6,053 nucleotides of DNA from positions 1 through 6,053 of the forward strand of contig JAGRCC010001064.1 in the NCBI GenBank assembly GCA_020433785.1. The letters run 5' to 3'. Source of the stretch: Anaerolineae bacterium (GTDB lineage Bacteria > Chloroflexota > Anaerolineae > 4572-78 > J111). Below are positions 1-5,935 of the stretch, one piece after another (positions within the stretch are counted from its first letter, which is position 1; each line of letters starts with the position of its first letter). Under the pieces are notes generated by a model that ran no database searches, was not told the origin of the DNA, and worked only from the letters and a program-made list of their open reading frames with translations. A program made the translations under genes and the position numbers.

Positions 1-27
1 TCCTGTTAAGGACTGTTCGACTCCCCT

Positions 28-72
28 GAAAATAACGGTCTGGAGCGTCAAAGTTTACTTTGATCTGACCGT
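28..72 (-). terminator. Possible Rho-independent terminator of the terpenoid enzyme gene
   Basis: On the minus strand, ACGGTC (72-67) can pair with GACCGT (40-35), enclosing the inner hairpin at 48-63. The stem is followed directly by TATTTTC (34-28). It begins about 52 nt after the stop codon of the leftward gene. The stem is only 6 bp with a large structured loop, and it competes with the outer stem of the hairpin pair at 42-99, so the call is tentative. Confidence 0.3.
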
Positions 73-99
73 GCATGACAAAGCAAGCTTTGTCGCTCC
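42..99. repeat. Inverted pair of GGAG-led hairpin units (REP/REPIN-like)
   Basis: Two copies of a 22-nt unit, consensus GGAGCGWCAAAGYTTRCTTTGW, face each other: one at 42-63 on plus, the other at 78-99 on minus. Each folds as a hairpin (TCAAAG/CTTTGA at 48-63, ACAAAG/CTTTGT at 78-93), and the GGAGCG/CGCTCC tails (42-47 and 94-99) can pair to close a three-way junction. The copies differ at four positions, and these are two compensatory pairs (T-A versus A-T at the stem foot, T-A versus C-G at the stem tip), so pairing is kept. A hairpin with a GGAG or GTAG foot, paired head to head, is the described form of REPs mobilised by RAYT transposases (TnpA_REP). The REP assignment is inference; no RAYT gene lies in this window. 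Confidence 0.6.
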
Positions 100-123
100 G
101 ATGCTTCAGCCCTGAAAGGCTTA

Positions 124-2112
124 CTACGAACTATAACTTTTCAAGGCATGATAGCACAGCGCCGTTGTAACCGAATTGCTGGCGTACCAGGTGGCCAATT
201 CACCGCGAGTGGGTGTGCCGTAGAGGGGTTCGCCGGGCCAACCGCCATCGTAGCGCTGCGTCTTGGTCAGGATGGTTATCCAATCAGGCTTAAACAGCGC
301 TTTCACCTCATCCGGCGCCCCCGCCGATAGGCAGATGAGTGACAGCAAGGCGGCGTCTTGCGGCGTCACGCGATATCGTTGAGCCTCGTCTTTGAAGCGT
401 GCGGATAGGGTTTGTGTGGCGGCTTGCAGTTTTTGCGCCAAACCGGCCGCCATCGGCTGCGCCTGCAATTGGGCCATCAACTCAACAATAATCCAGATAG
501 TGTAAAGCGGCACATAATGCCAACCAGCCCCAATTCCCCTTTGCCCGACGTCATCAAATAATTTACCGGCGCATTTTTCGATCAAAGATTGATACTTAGC
601 CCGATCATAACTTATCAGCCCCAATAGCGCATTGGCCGACACGGCGGCACAGCTATTACCCCACAACGACACGAAACGGTCTCCCTGTGTCTCAGCTTCA
701 GTCATCAACCACACGGGGATTTCTCCAGTTGTCGATATACTCGCTGTTAGCCGATCAACCGGCGCTTGCAGTAGTGCTCGATGCTGCTCCGGCTGCGAAG
801 AATACGGCAGCAGACGCAGCGCCATGGCCACGTCGTCAGCGTCCGGCGGGAGGTGATCGTGATTGTAGTAGCGAAAGCCGGTGGCGGCCAGCGTCTCGAA
901 CACCATGTCGATAGACTGGGCCATGTCGTGACCGTACCGGCTGAGAAGTTCAGCGATGAACCCCGCCGGAAAGGCCCGGCCAATCATTTCTGGCACGCCA
1001 AACACACCCCGCCGCTGGATTTCCCAACTCTCCCGGAACGACACGTCAGCCAACAAATACCCCTCCGCCATCTCGATCACCTTGGGCAGCGTCTCAACAA
1101 ACGGAGCAAACATCGGCCGGCGCGGTTTTTCGGACGCACCCGCCGGTTTTTTCAATTGGGGTTTGAGGGAAAATAAATCGACGACATGCCTGACCTGATT
1201 TTCAATGACCGCGCAGTATTCACTAAACGTCGGCAGTTTGAGCGACTCGGCCAGTTCGCGGGCCGAAGTCAGTTGGCCGGTACAGATTTGTTCGATCTTG
1301 CTCATGACACCGGTCAGAACCAGCGCCCCCAAGATTTGCTCAGGGGCCGGCGGCTGGTGAGGATCGAGCCCGGCGGCCTCGATCGTTTTGAGAAGGGGAT
1401 AGGTGAATCGCTGCCGGACCAAGTCCTGGCGAATGGTCGAAATGTCACGCAGTAGTTGCCAGACGAAATTAAGGTGATCAAGCATTCGATTCAATTGCGG
1501 GACATCCTCTGCCCGGTCCAGCGCCAGCGCCGCGCCAATGATCGGTAGTTTGGTGACAGCCAGCCGTTGAGGCAGGGCTGTCAAGGCCGCTTCATCGAGC
1601 GGTAAATCAGCCCGGTTGACAGCGGGCCAATCGGCCAGCGTGGCCTCGGCATAGTCATTCCAACCCAGTTGATGGTATCGCCAAAAAGCGTCCGTGCCGG
1701 GACAAATCTCCATAAGATGCCGATCAGCCTGCTGGCGGAGACTTTGGGCCAAAAACAGATAGGTCTGGTCGAAGTTCGATCCTTCATCTAGAATTGTTTC
1801 CTGAGTATATACGGCGGCAAAATTGAAAACCGCTGACAAAAAGAGCGGCTTTTCAAGCCGTTCTCTATCGCCCAATTTGGACGTTTGCCAGTCGTCAATT
1901 AACCAAAAATGAAGGTAAAGACAAGGATGGTCGTGTTCGCGACTTAGAATGTCGCTAAACTGGCCGGTGTCGGCGTAGAACGTCGCCAGATTATTTTTGA
2001 GCAGAATACTTTGCCGGAACAGTTGGGGAGGCAGGTTGGTAAAAAAATCCTCAACCTCAGGCCAAAAGCGATTTCGTTGAGGCTGGTAACGGGCTATCAG
2101 ATTCATCGTCAT
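124..2112 (-). CDS. Fused class I isoprenoid synthase-like / class II terpene cyclase-like protein
   Basis: Probably makes or rearranges a cyclic terpenoid from a prenyl diphosphate. Numbering is from the ATG at 2112 (662 aa). The first half (about 25-315) resembles the all-alpha class I fold: D73-D74 in FWLIDDWQTSKLGD is an aspartate motif lacking the third Asp of DDxxD, and RDISTIRQD (222-230) followed by RFTYPLL resembles the degenerate second metal site of polyprenyl synthetases. The GGKRxRP isopentenyl-diphosphate-binding motif is not visible, which argues against chain elongation. A Lys/Pro-rich linker (about 317-333) leads to a class II half with the catalytic-acid motif DADD (424-427), VSAN (491-494), WHYVPLY (from W531) and the QW motif QRYDGGW (619-625). 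An upstream in-frame TTG at 2133 has no ribosome binding site. The ATGs at 2112 and 2106 have a weak AGAGA 3 and 9 nt upstream. The gene is transcribed divergently from the operon to its right. The protein could be bifunctional, or have an inactive class I half. Confidence 0.85.
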   Translation of the reverse strand: MTMNLIARYQPQRNRFWPEVEDFFTNLPPQLFRQSILLKNNLATFYADTGQFSDILSREHDHPCLYLHFWLIDDWQTSKLGDRERLEKPLFLSAVFNFAAVYTQETILDEGSNFDQTYLFLAQSLRQQADRHLMEICPGTDAFWRYHQLGWNDYAEATLADWPAVNRADLPLDEAALTALPQRLAVTKLPIIGAALALDRAEDVPQLNRMLDHLNFVWQLLRDISTIRQDLVRQRFTYPLLKTIEAAGLDPHQPPAPEQILGALVLTGVMSKIEQICTGQLTSARELAESLKLPTFSEYCAVIENQVRHVVDLFSLKPQLKKPAGASEKPRRPMFAPFVETLPKVIEMAEGYLLADVSFRESWEIQRRGVFGVPEMIGRAFPAGFIAELLSRYGHDMAQSIDMVFETLAATGFRYYNHDHLPPDADDVAMALRLLPYSSQPEQHRALLQAPVDRLTASISTTGEIPVWLMTEAETQGDRFVSLWGNSCAAVSANALLGLISYDRAKYQSLIEKCAGKLFDDVGQRGIGAGWHYVPLYTIWIIVELMAQLQAQPMAAGLAQKLQAATQTLSARFKDEAQRYRVTPQDAALLSLICLSAGAPDEVKALFKPDWITILTKTQRYDGGWPGEPLYGTPTRGELATWYASNSVTTALCYHALKSYSS

Positions 2113-2153
2113 GCGTCTCTGTAAATTACTCAAGTAAGATTGAACGGCTTCAC

Positions 2154-2174
2154 ATTCTACGTCCTACGTTCCAT
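2154..2174. repeat. Degenerate heptanucleotide repeat, three units
   Basis: ATTCTAC, GTCCTAC and GTTCCAT lie in tandem at 2154-2160, 2161-2167 and 2168-2174. The second and third units match the first at only some positions, so this is a decayed or chance short tandem repeat in the divergent intergenic region. A clearer heptad run lies after the operon at 5658-5680. Confidence 0.3.
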
Positions 2175-2255
2175 GCTGCCGGTCTTATCGCCAGTATACT
2201 ACCATAATCCATTCGAGTCGAGGTCTTATGCAGCGGTCCCAAAATTTTTCCCCGC

Positions 2256-2284
2256 TTTGCACCATGGCCTAACTGGACTACAAT
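2256..2284 (+). promoter_or_regulatory. Candidate sigma70-type promoter of the rightward operon
   Basis: TTTGCA (2256-2261) matches four of six bases of the -35 consensus. TACAAT (2279-2284) matches five of six of the -10 consensus, and the spacer is 17 bp. An A/T tract, AAAATTTTT at 2241-2249, lies just upstream and could act as an UP-like or bent element. The predicted start near 2291 leaves a leader of about 30 nt before the GTG start. This is a motif match only. Confidence 0.45.
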
Positions 2285-2288
2285 TTAA

Positions 2289-2307
2289 AGTTGAGATCAA
2301 TTCAACT
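2289..2307. promoter_or_regulatory. Dyad overlapping the predicted transcription start; possible operator
   Basis: AGTTGA (2289-2294) and TCAACT (2302-2307) are perfect inverted half-sites around a 7-bp spacer. They lie immediately downstream of the candidate -10 box. This is where a repressor could block initiation, or a small hairpin could form in the leader. No regulator gene is present in the window to pair it with. Confidence 0.3.
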
Positions 2308-2312
2308 AAGGA
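2308..2312 (+). promoter_or_regulatory. Ribosome binding site that supports the GTG start at 2323
   Basis: AAGGA ends 10 nt before the GTG codon at 2323-2325. It supports that start over the in-frame ATG at 2140, because the GTG start places an N-terminal lipoprotein signal at the very beginning of the protein. Confidence 0.5.
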
Positions 2313-2322
2313 TATTCATCCT

Positions 2323-3420
2323 GTGAAAGTAACCCTCAGCCTCAAATTCTTGACCGTGATCACCGTGGCCCTATTCCTAACCAACTGCCGATCCGCCCCG
2401 CCGACAGCGATTGTCGAGCAGGTGACGGCCACTCCGATGCCGACGGCTACGCCAACCGCCACCCATACCGCAACCAGCACCCTAACCCCGACCGTCACAC
2501 CGACGCCGACCAATACGCCGACCCCCACCATCACCCCCACGCCGACGCCTCACCCGATGGCGCCGTTTACCATTGAAGGGCTGCGCGAACGCGACTACCC
2601 CGGCGGGACAATTAATATCCGGTCGGTCCTAACAACGACCACGACCTTCACCCGCTACTACATCGATTACCCCAGCGACGATCTGACCATTACCGGCATC
2701 ATGCAAATCCCGCCCGGCGACGGCCCGTTTCCGGTGGTGGTGCTCAATCACGGCTACATTCCCCAGTCGCGCTATTGGTCCGGCGCGGATACCTGGCGCG
2801 CCGCGGAATATCTGAGCGCTCACGGCTACTTGACGCTCTCGTCGGACTTTCGTACCTGGGGCCAATCGGATTCCGGCGACAATTTTTTCCGCACCGGTCT
2901 GCTGCTCGACGCCCTCAATTTGGTCGGCTCCGTGGCGTCGATTCCCCAGGCCGACCCCAATCGCATCGGCATGTGGGGGCACAGTATGGGCGGCGGCGTG
3001 ACCATCAAGGCCATCACCGTTGATCCGCGCATCAAGGCGGCGGTGCTATACGCCCCGGTTAGCGGCTACGATCCCGAAGTGATCGACCGCTGGGGGGCCG
3101 GTATCCGGCGAGAAACCGACGAGCGGCTGGTCGCGGCCTACGCCGACGCTGTCTACAGCCCCACCTTTCTGGAGCGCACGTCACCCATCAACTACTTAGA
3201 GTTCGTCACCGCCCCGGTTCAAATCCACATTGGCACGGCCGATACCAGCACCCCGCCGGAATGGTCGGCCAATTTGAACGAGGCGCTCACTGAGGCCGAC
3301 CGGGAGGTTGACTATTTTGTTTATCAGGGTCAGGGGCACGCCTTCGAAGGGGAAAGCTGGCAGCTCTTTATGGAGCGCGTGACCGACTTTTTCGACCGTC
3401 ATTTGGGAAGCGCTTTTTAA
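2323..3420 (+). CDS. Secreted lipoprotein alpha/beta hydrolase with Thr-Pro linker
   Basis: A predicted envelope-anchored serine hydrolase (esterase or S9/dienelactone-hydrolase-like peptidase); the substrate is unknown. With the GTG at 2323 as start it is 365 aa. A signal peptide runs through residues 1-21 and ends in the lipobox LTNC, with C22 as the acylated residue; Asn at -1 is slightly unusual. A Thr/Pro-rich linker (35-78) holds the enzyme away from the membrane. The catalytic domain (about 85-362) has the oxyanion-type HGY at 143-145, the nucleophile elbow GHSMGG with S221, D307 in GTADTSTPPEW and H339 in GQGHAF, so the Ser-Asp-His triad is complete. The in-frame extension to an ATG at 2140 would bury the signal 61 residues inside the protein and crosses the promoter region, so I reject it. 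The gene stops 2 nt before the next one and is first in a three-gene operon. Confidence 0.88.
   Translation: MKVTLSLKFLTVITVALFLTNCRSAPPTAIVEQVTATPMPTATPTATHTATSTLTPTVTPTPTNTPTPTITPTPTPHPMAPFTIEGLRERDYPGGTINIRSVLTTTTTFTRYYIDYPSDDLTITGIMQIPPGDGPFPVVVLNHGYIPQSRYWSGADTWRAAEYLSAHGYLTLSSDFRTWGQSDSGDNFFRTGLLLDALNLVGSVASIPQADPNRIGMWGHSMGGGVTIKAITVDPRIKAAVLYAPVSGYDPEVIDRWGAGIRRETDERLVAAYADAVYSPTFLERTSPINYLEFVTAPVQIHIGTADTSTPPEWSANLNEALTEADREVDYFVYQGQGHAFEGESWQLFMERVTDFFDRHLGSAF
2425..2556 (+). repeat. Low-complexity Thr-Pro linker-coding tract
   Basis: This tract encodes residues 35-78 of the lipoprotein hydrolase, an irregular run of TPT, TAT and TPTP units built from repeated ACN-CCN codons (for example acgccgacc). 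It is typical of extended cell-surface linkers in Chloroflexota lipoproteins and is likely to vary in length between strains by slippage or recombination. Confidence 0.75.
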
Positions 3421-3422
3421 TC

Positions 3423-3809
3423 ATGAGCCATTTTCCTGTTCGACTGGGCGGCGGCGTTGCCCTGCTGGTGCAAGCCTTCCTGTTGCAAATTCTGTGGACA
3501 CCCCATAACGCGTTGATGGGCGAATCGCCAATCTTCATAACCATAACCATTTCAGTTTTCATGACCCTGCTGGCTGTGCTTGGGTTTGTCTTTTTGCGGC
3601 CAACCGGCTGGATTGTAGCGATGTTGGTGCAGATGGTCTGCCTGCTGACCGCGCTGTCTATTCGTTTTTCAACGCCATCGTTTCAGGGGGCCGCGCATTT
3701 CACGATGTTGTACAGCATCGGTATGGTGCTGTACCTCAATGCCCATGCGGTTCGGTCGGCGTTCGAGCGCCGATTCCAGAACGGTCAACCGGAAGAGGCC
3801 AAGTTATGA
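3423..3809 (+). CDS. Small polytopic membrane protein, unknown family
   Basis: A 128-aa protein that I do not recognise. It has four likely membrane helices at about residues 9-25, 36-58, 62-80 and 92-109. A short positively charged stretch follows the last helix (RSAFERRF, 111-118) and the tail is hydrophilic and acidic. No catalytic motif or cysteine pair is visible. The ATG lies 2 nt after the stop codon of the lipoprotein hydrolase gene, with GGGAAG 12 nt upstream, which is a rather distant ribosome binding site. Its stop overlaps the next start by 4 nt (ATGA). The tight packing suggests it is co-translated with, and perhaps a membrane partner of, the Vps62-like protein downstream. Its size and helix count would also fit a small accessory subunit or a generic DUF-type integral protein. 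Confidence 0.75.
   Translation: MSHFPVRLGGGVALLVQAFLLQILWTPHNALMGESPIFITITISVFMTLLAVLGFVFLRPTGWIVAMLVQMVCLLTALSIRFSTPSFQGAAHFTMLYSIGMVLYLNAHAVRSAFERRFQNGQPEEAKL
3791..3809 (+). promoter_or_regulatory. Ribosome binding site and ATGA overlap coupling two genes
   Basis: The purine-rich GGAAGAGG (3791-3798) precedes the ATG at 3806 by 7 nt, inside the end of the upstream gene. The start ATG (3806-3808) and the stop TGA (3807-3809) share the ATGA tetranucleotide, a classic arrangement for translational coupling. It fixes the start of the downstream gene. Confidence 0.7.
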
Positions 3810-5653
3810 CCCCCCAAATCGACCTGGATTTGTTACAACGGTTTGAGCCGATCATCCACTTCAACCGGGGCGAAGAGTTCTTTCCCATCGATGTGGCCCG
3901 TTACGTGAACGTCTGCAACTTATGGGTCAAACGCTCCCATGCCTTTGAAGCCGAACGTTTGACGCCAGCCCAGCAGTTGACCCTTGACACCCTGGCTCAA
4001 CCCCGCGCCGACCGTTTTGGATCGATCTATTTTCTCAAATTTGCCGATCCGCTAACCGCGGCCGAATTGGCCTCCTACAAACTCCACGAACTCGCCAACG
4101 CTGATCCGACGCAAACCTTTCATGCCGGCCGGGGGCGGCTGGCCCGAGTCGGTTACGTGTCACGTCTGGCTCACGCACTTTTTCAACTTTCACTGCTGGC
4201 TCGCGGCCGGATGCCCGGCGACGCGGCGGCCGCCGCCTCAATTGTTTACAGAACTATCCAGGCCAGGCGCGAGGAGTACCGCTACTGCGGCCGGGTTGTT
4301 CGTGAGAATGGCTGGACGATATTACAATATTGGTTTCTGTATGCCTTCAATAATTGGCGAAGCGGCTTCTACGGTATGAACGATCACGAAGCCGATTGGG
4401 AGATGGTCTGCATTTACCTGTCGGGCTCACCCGATGATGGCGAAGTTACCCCGGAGTGGATCGCTTACGCCTCGCACGACTTTTCCGGCGATGACCTGCG
4501 CCGCCATTGGACCGATCCCGGGCTGGAAAAAATCGGCGAGCACCCGGTAATTTACGCCGGGGCCGGTTCTCACGCCAGTTATTTCAGCGCAGGCGAGTAT
4601 TTGGTCGAGGTCGAGATCCCGTCGCTGACCCCGCTGCGCCGGGTTTATGACCGGATGCAGAAATTTTGGGCCGAAAAGCTGCGCCAATTTTCCGACGAGC
4701 CACACCCCACCGAAGCCGTCGAAGGGCCTAATTTTTTTCGGCTGCCTTTTGTCGATTACGCCCGGGGCGACGGGTTATCGATCGGGCCCTGTCAGGATAA
4801 ATGCTGGGCAACGCCCCGGCTGATCAACCAGACGCTGCCCTGGGTATCGCAATATCGCGGCTTGTGGGGCCGCTACATTTCCGATCCGCTGGCCGGCGAA
4901 AACGCGCCCGGCGGGCCAATGTACAACCGCGACGGCTCCGTGCGCCGCGCCTGGTACGATCCGCTGGGCTGGGCCGGTCTGGACAAGGTGGTGCCCCGTC
5001 ACCAAGCCCTCTTGCGCGTCCACGAGCAGCATGCCCATCTGGCCGTGCGGCAGGCTGAACTGTTGGAACTGATCCACACCAAAAGCGAGCAACTGACCGG
5101 GTTGGGGATTGAAGCCGCCGCCGTGCAAATTCGGCCCCACTTAAAAGAAGTGTACGAAAGCCACCAAAAGAAAATCAAAACGCTATCAGACGAAGTCGAT
5201 GACCTGCGGGCCGAGTTTGCCCAAAACCGGGCCACCTTGGAAGCCTTTCAACTATACGCCGACCAACTGGAGCAGGGTGATTTCGGCTCCATCCGCAGCC
5301 ATATTCGGCGAGCCGCCGCCCCCATCCCGGACAGCGAACTCCAAATTGGCCGGCTGCTGGAAGGTTGGGCGGCGGTCAGTATCGGCCTGATGCTAATGAG
5401 TTTGGTCGGGCTAATTATTTTTGCCCCGCAAAACTGGTTCATCGGCATCATCTCGATTGTCATTCTCTTCATTGTGATCGAGTCCACCTTCCGCCGGCGG
5501 CTCTACAAGCTGATCACCAACGTGACGATTAGCCTGGCCATCTTCGCCGCCGTCGTCTTGATTTTCGATTTCTTCCCGTGGATCGCGGTGGTGGTGGCGT
5601 TAGTGGCCGGGGGATATTTGGTTTGGCAGAACTTGCGGGAGCTATGGAGTTAA
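3806..5653 (+). CDS. Vps62/NLP-like domain protein with coiled coil and four C-terminal membrane helices
   Basis: A 615-aa protein of unknown function. The N-terminal region (about 9-265) resembles the Vps62 family (once DUF946). It opens with FEPIIHFNRGEEFFPIDV (13-30), as in the family's typical APVV...E.Y.P start. It then has LQYWFLYAFNN (173-183), HEADWE (194-199) and GAGSHASYF (252-260). HEADWE aligns with the GHRHDWE heptapeptide of NLP/NPP1 cytolysins, keeping the first His, the Asp and the Glu that bind metal there, but Ala replaces the second His. A middle part (270-395) is unassigned. A heptad-like coiled coil spans about 396-490. Four hydrophobic helices lie at about 520-540, 545-560, 573-590 and 591-608. 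No signal peptide is visible, so the soluble part is probably cytoplasmic with a C-terminal membrane anchor. It is the last gene of the operon. A membrane-remodelling or envelope-associated role is only a guess. Confidence 0.85.
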   Translation: MTPQIDLDLLQRFEPIIHFNRGEEFFPIDVARYVNVCNLWVKRSHAFEAERLTPAQQLTLDTLAQPRADRFGSIYFLKFADPLTAAELASYKLHELANADPTQTFHAGRGRLARVGYVSRLAHALFQLSLLARGRMPGDAAAAASIVYRTIQARREEYRYCGRVVRENGWTILQYWFLYAFNNWRSGFYGMNDHEADWEMVCIYLSGSPDDGEVTPEWIAYASHDFSGDDLRRHWTDPGLEKIGEHPVIYAGAGSHASYFSAGEYLVEVEIPSLTPLRRVYDRMQKFWAEKLRQFSDEPHPTEAVEGPNFFRLPFVDYARGDGLSIGPCQDKCWATPRLINQTLPWVSQYRGLWGRYISDPLAGENAPGGPMYNRDGSVRRAWYDPLGWAGLDKVVPRHQALLRVHEQHAHLAVRQAELLELIHTKSEQLTGLGIEAAAVQIRPHLKEVYESHQKKIKTLSDEVDDLRAEFAQNRATLEAFQLYADQLEQGDFGSIRSHIRRAAAPIPDSELQIGRLLEGWAAVSIGLMLMSLVGLIIFAPQNWFIGIISIVILFIVIESTFRRRLYKLITNVTISLAIFAAVVLIFDFFPWIAVVVALVAGGYLVWQNLRELWS

Positions 5654-5657
5654 AGGA

Positions 5658-5680
5658 ATGGAGAATTGAGAATGAAGAAT
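5658..5680 (+). repeat. Heptanucleotide tandem repeat, three units
   Basis: ATGGAGA, ATTGAGA and ATGAAGA follow each other at 5658-5664, 5665-5671 and 5672-5678, then AT begins a fourth unit. The run starts 4 nt after the stop codon of the Vps62-like gene. It resembles the short tandemly repeated heptamers (STRR) known from cyanobacterial and other genomes. No function is evident. Confidence 0.5.
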
Positions 5681-5737
5681 CAGCGGCGGGAGTAGACGGT
5701 AAACCCAATTATGATAAGTAAAGCGTGTCTGATCATG

Positions 5738-5894
5738 TGTCATTTCGCAGCGTTAGCGGAGAAATCCCTCAGACAAAACCAGAACCGGAGGGGGCGATTG
5801 GACCGAATTCAACCCCAATATAGAGATTTACCAACCGCTTGGCCGTTAAACCAAAGGCTTCAGGGATTTCTCCGCCTGCGGCTCCGAAATGACA
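5738..5894. repeat. 157-bp element with long imperfect inverted arms (MITE/REP-pair-like)
   Basis: The left arm (5738-5772) starts TGTCATTTCG and continues to GCGGAGAAATCCCT. The right arm (5858-5894) is its imperfect reverse complement, with the same TGTCATTTCG end and the same GCGGAGAAATCCCT segment. The centre of each arm differs in sequence and by one base in length. Each arm is itself partly palindromic (ATTTC...GAAAT around a GC-rich core). About 85 bp of unrelated sequence separate the arms, with no transposase or credible reading frame. In RNA the arms could form a long stem-loop after the operon, so the element may also help end or stabilise that transcript; no T-tract follows it. 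The mobile-element reading is inference. Confidence 0.6.
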
Positions 5895-5935
5895 TGCGAT
5901 GTGATTACCTATCAAAACTCTGTTGACACTCTATT

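Noticed and set aside
42..99. tRNA or other structured RNA gene, because of the cloverleaf-like three-way junction
   Set aside because: It is only 58 nt, lacks the T-loop and anticodon-arm signatures, and is fully explained as two inverted copies of one hairpin unit.
781..1176. Plus-strand reading frame of 131 codons inside the terpenoid gene
   Set aside because: It is the antisense shadow of the leftward gene, whose conserved DADD and other motifs lie in this stretch. Its own translation is Arg/His-rich without domain features.
2193..2198. TATACT on the minus strand as the -10 box of the terpenoid gene
   Set aside because: The hexamer fits, and it lies within the palindrome AGTATACT, but no acceptable -35 box lies 16-18 bp upstream. 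Too weak to list as a promoter.
2140..2322. In-frame ATG extension adding 61 residues to the lipoprotein hydrolase
   Set aside because: It would place the signal peptide and lipobox inside the protein, has no ribosome binding site, and runs through the likely promoter. The GTG at 2323 with AAGGA upstream explains the signal peptide better.
5711..5926. Possible 71-residue reading frame
   Set aside because: It lies across both arms of the inverted-repeat element, is basic and without recognisable domains, and has no ribosome binding site. Chance opening is more likely.
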